Counted from the stretch's first letter, positions 16,576 to 25,256 are shown. The stretch is 34,252 nt of DNA from Alkalibaculum sporogenes (GCF_009362815.1 NZ_WHNX01000027.1:1-34252); one strand, 5' to 3'. Numbers and translations: made by a program. The notes: generated from the letters alone by a model not told the origin.

Positions 16576-17220
16576 ATGATGAGAGAACATCAAGAAAAAG
16601 TACCTTTTGATTTTATAGTTAATAAATTTGCAGAAATTAAACCAGAATCTATAAGCAGAAAACTAGATATTCCATATAATTCTAATAATAACACATTTGC
16701 ACTCTACCTTATGGGTAAATTATATACAGTTAATTATCCAACAGGCGAAGTCTATGATAATAATGGAGAAACAGTGAAATCCTATGTTGTAAAGACTATC
16801 TTGTTAAGGTATTTAGTAAATGGAAATGGAGTACCTTTAACTAATAAATATATAAGTTATAAAGACATTCAAGATGGACAAATATATTATACTAATTTTT
16901 ATAAGAGGACGATTTTAAGACTAGCAAAAATATACGGAGAAAAGTCAGAAATTTTTCTTAAAAATTTGGGTACCCTTAATGTTGAGATTATGGAGAAGGG
17001 CGATCTCTCATTTGCTTTTGAATTTATGAAGAACATTAGTTTTAAATTTGTATTATATAAAGCAGATGATGAATTTGAGACTACTGCTAATATATTAATG
17101 GATCAAAATACAGAGGACTATTTTAATGCAGAAGATTTAGCAGTTGTCGTAGATGTTGCTATTGATTATTTTATACATGGTAAGATCCATAATGAATTAG
17201 GTATGTATAATATGTATTAA
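16576..17220 (+). CDS. DUF3786 domain-containing protein
   Basis: A 214-residue soluble protein recognised as a DUF3786 member by its layout: a beta-rich N-terminus (LYLMGKLYTVNYPTGEVYD), the LRYLVNGNGVPLTNKYISYKDI block, the FKFVLYKADDEFETTANILMD block and a final NAEDLAVV segment. DUF3786 proteins occur in anaerobes and often lie near corrinoid or one-carbon genes; function is unknown. It starts with two consecutive ATG codons after GGAGAG. It is divergent from the glutaredoxin gene, with about 200 bases between the two starts. Confidence 0.8.
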   Translation: MMREHQEKVPFDFIVNKFAEIKPESISRKLDIPYNSNNNTFALYLMGKLYTVNYPTGEVYDNNGETVKSYVVKTILLRYLVNGNGVPLTNKYISYKDIQDGQIYYTNFYKRTILRLAKIYGEKSEIFLKNLGTLNVEIMEKGDLSFAFEFMKNISFKFVLYKADDEFETTANILMDQNTEDYFNAEDLAVVVDVAIDYFIHGKIHNELGMYNMY

Positions 17221-17253
17221 AACATAAAATTTCTTTTTATAAACTTATCTTTA

Positions 17254-17287
17254 AATCATGGCTAAAAAAAATTTTTTTATCATGATT
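17254..17287. terminator. Possible terminator after the DUF3786 gene
   Basis: aatcatg (17254-17260) and catgatt (17281-17287) flank an A8/T7 core that can itself pair. This gives a long AT-rich hairpin 34 bases after the stop codon. The stem is AT-only in its upper part, so function as a terminator is uncertain. Confidence 0.45.
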
Positions 17288-17404
17288 ATTACGACTAATT
17301 ATGACATGAAATATGATTGCTAGATAATATAATGTATTCCATGTGCTACATATTTAATAATAATAAAAAACGTAATAAATGGCTTTAGAAAGAGGAAAAA
17401 AATT

Positions 17405-17701
17405 ATGGAAAACCGTATTAAAAATAAAATAGTGATGGAATTAAATCCTCAAAAAATTTATTATCTTAATATGGGACCTATCTCTATTTTTGTAGTAGTT
17501 TGGAATGAAGAGATAAATAAACGTGAAAAACGCAAATATATAAGAAGAATACTAAAGAATATTGAGTCGCCATTTGATATCATTGTGTATTCTAATGATG
17601 AATTTGAAAAAAATATGTACATAGTAAATTCACTTACATATGATGTAGTCAAGCACGGAGAAATATTATACGATAAAGGTGTAATAGAAATGATTAAGTA
17701 A
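17405..17701 (+). pseudogene. Remnant of an MNT-type nucleotidyltransferase lacking its active site
   Basis: The 98-residue frame aligns in layout with minimal nucleotidyltransferases of the MntA/KNTase family. NPQKIYYLNMG corresponds to the strand before the catalytic loop. NEEINKREKRKYIRRILKNI corresponds to the linker helix, SPFDIIVYSNDEFEK to the third acidic strand, and YDVVKHGEILYD to the typical C-terminus. The GSxARG-DSDID segment that should lie between YLNMG and ISIFVVV is absent, as if deleted in frame. Without it no nucleotidyl transfer is expected. It could be a decayed gene or a non-catalytic survivor. GAAAGAGG precedes the ATG. No HEPN toxin gene is adjacent. Confidence 0.6.
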
Positions 17702-17716
17702 TTAAATATATTGTTC

Positions 17717-17760
17717 AAGTACCCACAAGAAATAGTGAAGTATATTTCTTGTGGGTACTT
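17717..17760. terminator. Bidirectional terminator, 18-bp stem
   Basis: A perfect 18-bp inverted repeat (17717-17734 and 17743-17760) with core acccacaaga has an 8-base loop. It lies between the convergent NTase remnant and the VanZ-like gene. Confidence 0.85.
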
Positions 17761-17777
17761 TATTATGAGAATATATT

Positions 17778-18338
17778 TTAATCAATTGTAAATTTGTTTA
17801 TAAAGTTTAATTTAGTACCCATTGATTTTAAGATTGAAAACAACATAAATCCAATTGCTGCTCCTAGTGTATTAAAAAACAAGTCATCAACAGTTGCAAG
17901 TCGACTAAAAGTAAAGAAAGTTTGTGTTAACTCTATGGTTAAAGAAAACGAAAAACCTAGTACAATAATATTTAAAAAACTACGAGCTCGTTTAAATAAA
18001 ATTGGGCTAAGAGCTCCAAAGGGAACAAACATCAAAATGTTACCTAATGAAAAAAGGATACCTTTTTGGGGATTATTTCGAAAAACTATTGTCAACTGAT
18101 AAAAAAGATTTGTATCAAAAGAACCTCTAAAAGTTGAGCCACCCAAAAAAGGAATAATAAAGGTAAAAGGCTTTAATGTAAGATATGCCACGGATAAAAG
18201 ATAAACAAAAAATATATTCGCAATTAACTCTCTATAAATATTAAATACCATTTTGTTTTTAGCATATATTCTATTTCTGTACCATAGCCAACTGGGAACA
18301 GTGGCTAGTAAAATTATGTAGAAATCTATATGTAGCAT
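17778..18338 (-). CDS. VanZ-like family membrane protein
   Basis: A 186-residue integral membrane protein with about five hydrophobic segments. The VanZ signature is present: GNILMFVPFGAL, GFSFSLTIELTQ, RLATVDDLFFNTLGAAIG, with the conserved Glu-x-x-Gln and Asp-Asp. VanZ confers low-level teicoplanin resistance in the Tn1546 cluster, but most chromosomal VanZ-like proteins are uncharacterised and no other glycopeptide-resistance gene is near. The start is ATG 18338, with GGAGG 8 bases upstream; the extended frame to 18386 has no site. It is a single-gene unit. Confidence 0.87.
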   Translation of the reverse strand: MLHIDFYIILLATVPSWLWYRNRIYAKNKMVFNIYRELIANIFFVYLLSVAYLTLKPFTFIIPFLGGSTFRGSFDTNLFYQLTIVFRNNPQKGILFSLGNILMFVPFGALSPILFKRARSFLNIIVLGFSFSLTIELTQTFFTFSRLATVDDLFFNTLGAAIGFMLFSILKSMGTKLNFINKFTID

Positions 18339-18477
18339 AACTTTATCCTCCGTTAATTTTAATATGTATAAGATAAATAAATTCAATTATATCAGAAATA
18401 TTCACAATTCTCCAAAAATATCTTCACAGGTTAACTTTTATTAGTTTATCCAAAAATCATCTAATCTCAAAGTATTA

Positions 18478-18506
18478 TTGACATTAATATTAGAAAGTAA
18501 TAACAT
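18478..18506 (+). promoter_or_regulatory. Promoter of the csoR operon
   Basis: TTGACA (18478-18483), a 17-base spacer and TAACAT (18501-18506). The -10 element overlaps the left end of the operator palindrome, so repressor binding would block RNA polymerase. Confidence 0.75.
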
Positions 18507-18539
18507 ATACCTATACCCCTAGGGGTATAGGTATATGTT
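18502..18539. promoter_or_regulatory. CsoR operator, perfect 38-bp palindrome
   Basis: The sequence from 18502 to 18539 is identical to its reverse complement. Its centre is atacccctaggggtat, which matches the known CsoR-type operator core (tacccc/ggggta). It overlaps the -10 and ends at the ribosome site of csoR. Confidence 0.92.
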
Positions 18540-18553
18540 GAGGAGGAAAAAAA

Positions 18554-18829
18554 ATGAGACAATGTATGGATATTCCAAAGGTTCAAGTAAGGATTAGAAA
18601 AATTGAAGGGCAACTTAGAGCCATTTCTGAAATGGTATCTAAAGATATTCCATGTGAAGATATTTTAGTGCAAATTAATGCTGCAAAAAGTGCATTGCAT
18701 AAAGTAGGGCAAGTAGTATTAGAAGGTCATTTACAACATTGTGTTCGTGATGGTTTAGAGCATGGAGATGCTGAAAAAACAATTGCTGAATTTGCTAAGG
18801 CAGTAGAACACTTCTCAAGGATGGGTTAG
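18554..18829 (+). CDS. csoR: CsoR-family copper-sensing repressor
   Basis: A 91-residue all-helical metal-sensing repressor. The Cu(I) ligand set of CsoR is complete with canonical spacing: Cys34 (IPCEDIL), His59 (EGHLQ) and Cys63 (QHCV), 25 and 4 residues apart. The N-terminal helix has RIRKIEGQLRAI, the DNA-contact region of the family. AGGAGG lies 7 bases before the ATG and directly after the operator. It precedes the P-type ATPase by 4 bases and so autoregulates an efflux operon. The C-H-C set favours Cu(I), but other CsoR relatives sense other inducers. Confidence 0.93.
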   Translation: MRQCMDIPKVQVRIRKIEGQLRAISEMVSKDIPCEDILVQINAAKSALHKVGQVVLEGHLQHCVRDGLEHGDAEKTIAEFAKAVEHFSRMG

Positions 18830-18833
18830 GAGA

Positions 18834-20699
18834 ATGAAAAAATTAGTTGAGGTATATAAAAATGAACAAAACCGCAGTATTCTATTCATAATAATCTCTG
18901 GTATATCAATTTTAATAAGTTTTTTAGACATAACTAATTTTAAAATTGATATAGCATGGTTAGCTATTATTCTCTGTGGTGTTCCTATAATTAAAGGGGC
19001 TGTTGAAGGACTTATACAAGACTTTGATATTAAAGCTGATGTTTTGGTTGCATTAGCACTTGTTGCAGCCATTCTCATTGGTGAAATTTTTGCTGCAAGT
19101 GAGGTTGCATTTATCATGACATTAGGTGCACTTTTAGAGGAACGTACTGTTGCTAAAGCCCGTGCTGGTATTGAAAAATTAGTACATCTTACTCCAAGAA
19201 CTGCAAGAGTCCTTCGCAATGGAGTAGAGAGTATAATATCTGCTGAACAAGTAAAAGTTGGAGACTTACTTCGTGTCATTCCTGGTGAAACTATTGCTGT
19301 AGATGGCATTATTATAACTGGAGAAACCTCAGTTAATCAATCAATAATGACAGGTGAGTCACTACCGGTTGATAAAGGTGCTGGAGAAGATGTTTTTAGT
19401 GGTACAGTAAATCAGTTTGGTACATTTGATATGGAAGCTACAAAAGTTGGGGAGGATAGTTCACTCCAAAGAATGATTAAACTAGTAGAATCTGCTGATA
19501 CAAGCAAAGCTAAAATTGTTAGAATGGCTGATAGGTGGGCTACTTGGATAGTTGTAATTGCTCTTATAAGTGCAATTGGTACCTGGTTTGTAACAGGAGA
19601 AATTATTCGTGCAGTTACAGTCTTAATCGTGTTCTGCCCATGTGCTCTAGTTCTAGCAACACCTACTGCTATTATCGCTGGTATTGGAAATGCTACAAAA
19701 TACGGCATCCTTGTTCGTGAAGGAGATGCACTAGAAAGGCTCGCAAAAGTAACTAAAATTGCATTCGATAAAACGGGTACGCTTACTTATGGTAAGCCTT
19801 GTGTTGTTGCTGTTCAAAGCATAAATTCTGATATTAGTAGTCAGCATTTATTGAAAATGACAGCTTCTGCTGAATTACGCTCTGAACATCCTTTAGGTAA
19901 AGCAATTGTTTCACATTTTAGAACTGATACAAATGATATATTAGAAGATCCACAAGAATTCGTAATGTTTGCAGGTCGTGGCGTTCAAGCCCAAATCGGG
20001 GATGAAGTAATTGTTGCAGGCAATAAAGAATTTTTGATTGAGAATTCTGTTATAGTAACAGAAAGTATGTTCAATGAAGCATCTACATATACAAATGGCG
20101 GTTGTACCATTATTTATGTTGCTATTAACGGAAAACAAGCAGGTTTTATAGCATTATCTGATACATTACGTAAAGATTCTAAAGATATAATCAAAAAGCT
20201 TCAAGATATTGATGTAGAATGCATATTATTAAGCGGAGACAATTCACAATCAGTTAGTCATATTGCTAAGATTGTAGGAATTGCTAATATTCATTCAAAG
20301 TGTTTACCAGAAGATAAAATGTCTGTAATCGAGTTATATCAAAAAAAGAATGAGATGGTTTGTATGGTTGGAGATGGCGTCAACGATGCTCCAAGCCTAA
20401 AAAAAGCATATGTAGGTATTGCAATGGGTGGAATTGGCAGTGATATTGCAGTAGAAGCTGCAGATATTGCACTAATTAATGACGATATAAAATCAATTGC
20501 CTTTTTAATAAGTTTATCACGTCGAACTATGGTAACCATTAAATGGAACCTAGCACTTTCCATGCTTCTAAATTTCGCAGCAATTATATTAGCAATGACA
20601 GGTATTCTAAGTCCAATACTTGGTGCTTTAGTACATAATGTTGGCTCAGTTGCAGTAATCATTAACTCAGCATTATTATTGAATTATAAGAATAAATAG
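18834..20699 (+). CDS. Heavy-metal P1B-type ATPase without N-terminal metal-binding domain
   Basis: A 621-residue metal-exporting ATPase. It has the actuator motif MTGESLPVD, the membrane metal site FCPCALVLATP (CPC, about residue 267), the phosphorylation motif FDKTGTLTYG (about 312), the HP motif SEHPLGKAI, and MVGDGVNDAPSL (about 513). The last membrane helix carries LVHNVGSVAVIINSALLL. That resembles the HN-containing helix of the Zn/Cd-type and related pumps more than the NxxxSS-type Cu pumps. The usual N-terminal heavy-metal-associated domain is absent: the protein goes almost directly into its first membrane segment. The upstream csoR argues for copper, the last helix less so, so the substrate is left open. 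Confidence 0.9.
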   Translation: MKKLVEVYKNEQNRSILFIIISGISILISFLDITNFKIDIAWLAIILCGVPIIKGAVEGLIQDFDIKADVLVALALVAAILIGEIFAASEVAFIMTLGALLEERTVAKARAGIEKLVHLTPRTARVLRNGVESIISAEQVKVGDLLRVIPGETIAVDGIIITGETSVNQSIMTGESLPVDKGAGEDVFSGTVNQFGTFDMEATKVGEDSSLQRMIKLVESADTSKAKIVRMADRWATWIVVIALISAIGTWFVTGEIIRAVTVLIVFCPCALVLATPTAIIAGIGNATKYGILVREGDALERLAKVTKIAFDKTGTLTYGKPCVVAVQSINSDISSQHLLKMTASAELRSEHPLGKAIVSHFRTDTNDILEDPQEFVMFAGRGVQAQIGDEVIVAGNKEFLIENSVIVTESMFNEASTYTNGGCTIIYVAINGKQAGFIALSDTLRKDSKDIIKKLQDIDVECILLSGDNSQSVSHIAKIVGIANIHSKCLPEDKMSVIELYQKKNEMVCMVGDGVNDAPSLKKAYVGIAMGGIGSDIAVEAADIALINDDIKSIAFLISLSRRTMVTIKWNLALSMLLNFAAIILAMTGILSPILGALVHNVGSVAVIINSALLLNYKNK

Positions 20700-20705
20700 A
20701 CTAAG

Positions 20706-20737
20706 ACTATCATATTGACAGATGTCGATATGATAGT
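20706..20737 (+). terminator. Terminator after the P-type ATPase gene
   Basis: actatcatattgac (20706-20719) and gtcgatatgatagt (20724-20737) form a 14-bp stem with one T-G pair and an AGAT loop. An AT-rich tail follows. The next 200 bases, to the arsR operator, hold nothing I can identify. Confidence 0.75.
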
Positions 20738-20944
20738 TATAATTTAATATATAGAAAATAATCGATATTGTAGACTCAATTACTAAATCTACTCTTTCAT
20801 ACCACATGAAAATATTAACTGATTGTAATATTATAATAGGAATGTGACTAATTAATCAACCTTTCCCATATATAGAGTAGGTAGTTTATTAGTTAAAATA
20901 TCAAATAATATTGTAACATAATATCTTATAAAACATAGAATTAG

Positions 20945-20974
20945 TATATGCGTACTTACTCATTCACGCATATA
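20945..20974. promoter_or_regulatory. Inverted-repeat operator upstream of the first arsR
   Basis: tatatgcgt (20945-20953) and acgcatata (20966-20974) are perfect 9-base arms with a 12-base spacer, 20 bases before the arsR start codon. ArsR/SmtB repressors bind interrupted inverted repeats of this kind, so autoregulation is likely. Confidence 0.7.
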
Positions 20975-20994
20975 AGCGAAAAGGAGGTGTGTAA

Positions 20995-21327
20995 ATGACA
21001 AATATATTTAAAGCATTATCTGAAGAGAGCCGGCTTAGAATTTTATCCCTACTACTAGAAAGTGAAATGTGCGTTTGTGAAATTGAAGATTGTTTAAATT
21101 TGACACAATCTAATGCTTCGAGACATCTGACGGTTCTTAAAAAATCAGGTATTTTAGATAGTTACAAGCAAGCTCAATGGGCATACTACACGATAAATGA
21201 TAATTTCAAGAAAGATCATAAGGACCTCTGGGAGTATCTACAGAAGAAATTAATAGTGTTACCAACATATGTGGCTGATTATAAACAATTGATGAGCTAC
21301 AGAGAAAAAAATAGAAATTGTAATTAA
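20995..21327 (+). CDS. arsR: ArsR-family metalloregulator, first copy
   Basis: A 110-residue winged-helix repressor of the ArsR/SmtB family. The As(III)/Sb(III)-binding type motif MCVCEIE (Cys26, Cys28) lies at the start of the DNA-binding helix region, as in the ELCVCDL motif of plasmid ArsR. The recognition helix is LTQSNASRHLTVLKKSGIL. AAGGAGG lies about 8 bases before the ATG. It heads arsR-arsD-arsA, with an inverted repeat operator upstream. The inducer is probably arsenite or antimonite. Confidence 0.92.
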   Translation: MTNIFKALSEESRLRILSLLLESEMCVCEIEDCLNLTQSNASRHLTVLKKSGILDSYKQAQWAYYTINDNFKKDHKDLWEYLQKKLIVLPTYVADYKQLMSYREKNRNCN

Positions 21328-21418
21328 TTTATTATTATGTAGAAGGTTAGAACAGTAGAAATCAGAGAGAAAAAGTTGGAAAGTTAAAATGAAAATAAAA
21401 AAAATGGAGTGAATTTAA

Positions 21419-21820
21419 ATGAAAAAAATGCAAATATTTGAACCGGCTATGTGTTGTTCCACTGGTCTTTGTGGGGTTGGAGTTGATCCCGAACTTCTTC
21501 GTATTTCGACTGTTTTGAACTCATTAGAAAAAAATGGGTTCAAAACTGATCGATTTAATTTAACGGATGCACCTATGGAGTTTATAAACAACAGAAAAAT
21601 CAATGATTTTATTTATGCAAATGGTGATGAAAAATTACCAGTTATTACATTAGATGGAGAGATTATCATAGAGGGTAGATATCCTAGTAATGAAGAATTT
21701 TCTAGATTGTTAGATATTCCAGATAGTTTTTTAAATATGGATGGAGAAGAAAAGAACGAAGAAGAAGTAAAAATGGATAGCAAATCAGACGATTGTGGCT
21801 GCTCAGGTGGCTGCTGTTAA
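21419..21820 (+). CDS. arsD: Arsenite metallochaperone ArsD
   Basis: ArsD hands As(III) to the ArsA ATPase. The 133-residue protein has the three canonical ligands Cys12, Cys13 and Cys18 in MCCSTGLCGVGVD, and the thioredoxin-like core (LPVITLDGEIIIEGRYPS). The C-terminal tail ends CGCSGGCC, providing the additional cysteine pairs seen in some ArsD proteins. GGAG lies 9 bases before the ATG. It sits between arsR and arsA, its usual position. Confidence 0.95.
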   Translation: MKKMQIFEPAMCCSTGLCGVGVDPELLRISTVLNSLEKNGFKTDRFNLTDAPMEFINNRKINDFIYANGDEKLPVITLDGEIIIEGRYPSNEEFSRLLDIPDSFLNMDGEEKNEEEVKMDSKSDDCGCSGGCC

Positions 21821-21901
21821 TTAGTTTTTAGTAAGCAACGAACAGTTGATAGTCGCATTTTTTAAACTATTAAAGTAAGATGCAAAAATGGAGGTATCAA
21901 A

Positions 21902-23647
21902 ATGCAAATTTTTAATCCGCAAAATATACCATTGACAAAATATCTATTCTATACAGGTAAGGGAGGTGTTGGTAAAACTTCAACTGCTTGCGCTACAGCA
22001 GTGGTCCTCGCAGATAGTGGGAAAAAAGTGCTTTTGGTTAGTACGGATCCTGCTTCAAATCTGCAAGATGTATTTAATACCAATCTTAGTAATAAAGGAC
22101 TTCCCATCAAAGAAGTACCTAATCTAGTTGTAGCGAATCTTGATCCTGTACAGGCAGCAGCTGAATACCGTGAAAGCGTCATTGGCCCATACCGTGGAAA
22201 ATTACCCGATTCTGTAATAAATAATATGGAAGAACAACTTTCAGGTTCTTGTACCGTTGAAATTGCCGCTTTTAATGAGTTTTCAAACTTCATCACAGAT
22301 AAAAAAGCTCAGGATGAATATGATTATATCGTTTTTGATACTGCACCAACAGGGCATACACTAAGAATGCTACAACTACCCTCAGCATGGAGTAATTTTA
22401 TCGATGAGAGTACTCATGGTGCATCCTGTCTAGGTCAGTTATCTGGGTTAGAAGAAAAACAAGAGATCTATAAAAGTGCAGTTGAGAATCTTGCCAATGG
22501 AAAAATGACAACTTTGATTCTCGTTGCTCGCCCTGAAGAAGGTCCATTAGTAGAGGCGCAAAGAGCCTCAAAGGAACTTGCGGAAATTGGAGTAAAAAAC
22601 CAAACCCTTGTAATAAATGGCGTTCTAACATCTTATGATGATTTTATATCAGAAAGTTTATACAATAAACAGCAAAACTCACTTAAAGATATACCAGAAG
22701 GATTAAAGGATATTACGACTTATACTATTCCTCTGAGAGCATACAATATTACAGGTATAGATAATGTGAGAGCATTTCTTGTAGAGGATAAGGTTGCTAT
22801 AAGAGACGAAAAAATTAATTCAACGACAATTCCAAGTCTTAAGGACGTCATTGATGATCTACACGTTTCAAATAAAAAAGTGATATTTACAATGGGGAAA
22901 GGTGGAGTTGGGAAAACTACGATTGCTGCAGCAATTGCACTAGGTTTATCTCAAAAAGGCAAAAAAGTTCATTTAACAACCACTGACCCTGCAGCACATT
23001 TAAAATATATCATACAAGAGAATGACAATATTACAATGAGTCATATTAATGAAGAAGAAGAATTAGAAAAATATAAAGAAGTTGTTCTGTCAAAGGCAAG
23101 AGGAACCATGTCACAAGACGATCTTGCATATATAGAGGAAGATTTAAGATCCCCATGTACCCAAGAAATTGCAGTATTCAGAGCCTTTGCTGAGGTAGTT
23201 GATAAAGCAGAAGACCAGATTGTTGTAATTGATACTGCACCAACAGGGCATACTCTACTTCTTTTAGAATCAACAGATAGTTATAATAAGGAAATCTCAA
23301 GATCACAAGGTGATGTACCACAATCTGCTAAAAAATTACTTCCACGACTGCGTAATGCTGAGGAAACAGAAGTTCTTATTATCACCCTCGCTGAAACCAC
23401 TCCAGTATACGAAGCAATGAGATTAGAAGATGACTTAAAACGAGCAAATATTAATAGCAAGTGGTGGATTATTAATTCATCTCTCTACCAAACTGGAACC
23501 ACCAATGAAATGCTAAAAGCAAAGGCAAGTAACGAAATTGAGTGGATTAATAAAGTAGATGAACACTCAAATGGTAACTTTGCAGTAATTCCTTGGAGTG
23601 CAGATGAAATAAAGGGTAATAAACTACTGGAATTAATAGAGAAATAA
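21902..23647 (+). CDS. arsA: Arsenite pump-driving ATPase ArsA
   Basis: A 581-residue pseudo-dimeric ATPase with two homologous halves, A1 (1-290) and A2 (320-581), joined by a linker. P-loops are GKGGVGKTS (19-27) and GKGGVGKTT (about 332-340), and the DTAPTGHTL signature occurs in each half. The three metalloid-binding cysteines of E. coli ArsA are all present: LSGSCTVEIA, GASCLGQ and RSPCTQEIA. The protein should therefore be As(III)-activated. Its classical partner is ArsB, but no ArsB or Acr3 is encoded nearby; the only membrane partner in the window is the DUF318-type permease at 24205. GGAGG lies 7 bases before the ATG. Confidence 0.96.
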   Translation: MQIFNPQNIPLTKYLFYTGKGGVGKTSTACATAVVLADSGKKVLLVSTDPASNLQDVFNTNLSNKGLPIKEVPNLVVANLDPVQAAAEYRESVIGPYRGKLPDSVINNMEEQLSGSCTVEIAAFNEFSNFITDKKAQDEYDYIVFDTAPTGHTLRMLQLPSAWSNFIDESTHGASCLGQLSGLEEKQEIYKSAVENLANGKMTTLILVARPEEGPLVEAQRASKELAEIGVKNQTLVINGVLTSYDDFISESLYNKQQNSLKDIPEGLKDITTYTIPLRAYNITGIDNVRAFLVEDKVAIRDEKINSTTIPSLKDVIDDLHVSNKKVIFTMGKGGVGKTTIAAAIALGLSQKGKKVHLTTTDPAAHLKYIIQENDNITMSHINEEEELEKYKEVVLSKARGTMSQDDLAYIEEDLRSPCTQEIAVFRAFAEVVDKAEDQIVVIDTAPTGHTLLLLESTDSYNKEISRSQGDVPQSAKKLLPRLRNAEETEVLIITLAETTPVYEAMRLEDDLKRANINSKWWIINSSLYQTGTTNEMLKAKASNEIEWINKVDEHSNGNFAVIPWSADEIKGNKLLELIEK

Positions 23648-23773
23648 ATTAAAGATGATTAAAAACCATCCTATTTACTTAGCCCATTTTTGTCTCGTCA
23701 TTGAAGTTTTTATTTGTTAATCTTCCAATGGGATTAGGTTTAAGAAGTGAAAAACAAATATTGTAGGAATAAG

Positions 23774-23803
23774 TTGACAATACCAATTAATAAGCATTAT
23801 ATG
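23774..23803 (+). promoter_or_regulatory. Promoter before the second arsR
   Basis: TTGACA (23774-23779) is followed by TTATAT at 17 bases or TATATG at 18. The start of transcription would lie just before the ATG at 23821. It suggests the second half of the cluster is a separate transcription unit. Confidence 0.65.
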
Positions 23804-23820
23804 ATTTATAGGAGTGAAAA

Positions 23821-24189
23821 ATGGATAAACTATTAAATTTATTTAAAGTACTGTCAGATGAAACTAGACTAAGAATTTTAGTATTACTTTACCATAAGAA
23901 GTTATGTGTTTGTCAAATACAGGGTGTACTAAAAGAATCACAACCTAAGATCTCTAAACACTTAGGGAAATTGCGAGATATGGGGTTTGTTCGTGATGAA
24001 AGAAAAGAACAATTTATATACTATTATTTAGATGATAATAATAAAACACTTAAAAATTTACTAAAGGAAATTATAGACGATGTAGAGCAGTATCCGATTA
24101 TAAAAAATGATTTATTAGAAATTGTGGATGCAGAACAATATATAGAAGCTAAAAAGAAAGAGCTTCTTTCTGGAGATAGGAACATTTAA
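23821..24189 (+). CDS. ArsR-family metalloregulator, second copy
   Basis: A 122-residue winged-helix repressor with the metalloid motif LCVCQIQ (Cys29, Cys31) and recognition helix ESQPKISKHLGKLRDMGFV. It differs clearly from the first arsR (different C-terminus, ending in an acidic and lysine-rich tail) and so is a paralogue, not a recent duplicate. TAGGAG lies 6-7 bases upstream. It is followed after 15 bases by the permease gene, which it probably controls. Its presence mid-cluster indicates that two regulated units are joined. Confidence 0.92.
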   Translation: MDKLLNLFKVLSDETRLRILVLLYHKKLCVCQIQGVLKESQPKISKHLGKLRDMGFVRDERKEQFIYYYLDDNNKTLKNLLKEIIDDVEQYPIIKNDLLEIVDAEQYIEAKKKELLSGDRNI

Positions 24190-24204
24190 AAAGGAGGGTC
24201 AAAT

Positions 24205-25221
24205 ATGGATTTTATATCGTTAATATTCAGTTGGTTAAATGATCAATTATTAAAGATGGATTGGTTGTTTAACTTAATCAAGTGGCTTACAGAAGACGTT
24301 TTAGGTTTATCAATACAAGATAAGGTTGGTGGTAGTCTCCACTTTTTCATATACGATACTATTAAAATATTCATACTCTTATCCGTATTAATATTTGCCA
24401 TATCATATATTCAAAGTTACTTTCCACCAGAGAGAACAAAGAAATTATTAGGAGGGATAAAAGGGGTTAGAGGGAATATTCTCGGGGCTCTTTTGGGTAC
24501 TATAACTCCCTTTTGTAGCTGTTCTAGTATCCCAATTTTTATTGGCTTTACTTCAGCAGGATTACCTGTAGGGATTACTTTTTCATTTTTGATATCCTCA
24601 CCTCTAGTAGATTTAGCATCATTGCTTCTACTTATGTCTTTCTTTGGTCCAAAAATAGCAATTGCTTATGTGATTGTTGGACTCGTTTTAGCTGTAATTG
24701 GTGGAACAATCATTGATAAACTAAAAATGGATGAATACATAGAAGGCTACGTCAAAGAGATAGAAGATGTAGACGCTGAAATTGAAGAAATGACGAGAAA
24801 AGAGAGAATAACCTATGCTAAAGAGCAAGTTGTTGAGATTTTTCATAGAGTTTGGCTTTACGTATTAATTGGGGTTGGAATAGGAGCTCTTATACACAAC
24901 TGGATACCACAGTCTTTTATAGAAACGGCCATTGGATCAGGTAACCCATTTTCAGTTTTAATTGCCACTGTTGTTGGGATTCCCATGTACGCTGATATAT
25001 TTGGAACATTACCTATTGCAGAAGCTTTATTTGGTAAAGGCGTAGGCATTGGCACAGTTTTAGCATTTATGATGGCAGTAACGGCTTTATCACTACCATC
25101 AATGATAATGCTAAGTAAAGTAGTAAAAAGAAAACTACTAGTGCTGTTTGTAGTTATAGTAGCTATAGGTATTGTTATTATAGGATATTCATTTAATGCG
25201 TTTTCATTTTTGTTGATCTAG
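24205..25221 (+). CDS. Permease of the ArsP/DUF318 family (PF03773 type)
   Basis: A 338-residue membrane protein with about eight hydrophobic segments and a charged cytoplasmic loop (about residues 170-205). The family signature is in TPFCSCSSIPIFIGFTSAGLP, followed by SFLISSPLVDLASL, with its second-half counterpart GIPMYADIFGTLPIAEALF. Characterised members export trivalent organoarsenicals (ArsP) or, for the SO_0444 group, metals and arsenite. AGGAGG lies before the ATG. Coupling to the second arsR upstream and the redox protein downstream is common for this family. Whether it works alone or with ArsA is unknown. Confidence 0.88.
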   Translation: MDFISLIFSWLNDQLLKMDWLFNLIKWLTEDVLGLSIQDKVGGSLHFFIYDTIKIFILLSVLIFAISYIQSYFPPERTKKLLGGIKGVRGNILGALLGTITPFCSCSSIPIFIGFTSAGLPVGITFSFLISSPLVDLASLLLLMSFFGPKIAIAYVIVGLVLAVIGGTIIDKLKMDEYIEGYVKEIEDVDAEIEEMTRKERITYAKEQVVEIFHRVWLYVLIGVGIGALIHNWIPQSFIETAIGSGNPFSVLIATVVGIPMYADIFGTLPIAEALFGKGVGIGTVLAFMMAVTALSLPSMIMLSKVVKRKLLVLFVVIVAIGIVIIGYSFNAFSFLLI

Positions 25222-25256
25222 AGAAATAAAATAAATGATTTAAGGAGAGAAAAACT

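Noticed and set aside
17778-18338. VanZ-like gene as part of a glycopeptide-resistance cluster
   Set aside because: No vanHAX, vanRS or related genes are nearby; the family is common and mostly unrelated to resistance.
18815-19309. Minus-strand open frame opposite the P-type ATPase gene
   Set aside because: A shadow of a strongly conserved gene; low-complexity composition and no start signals.
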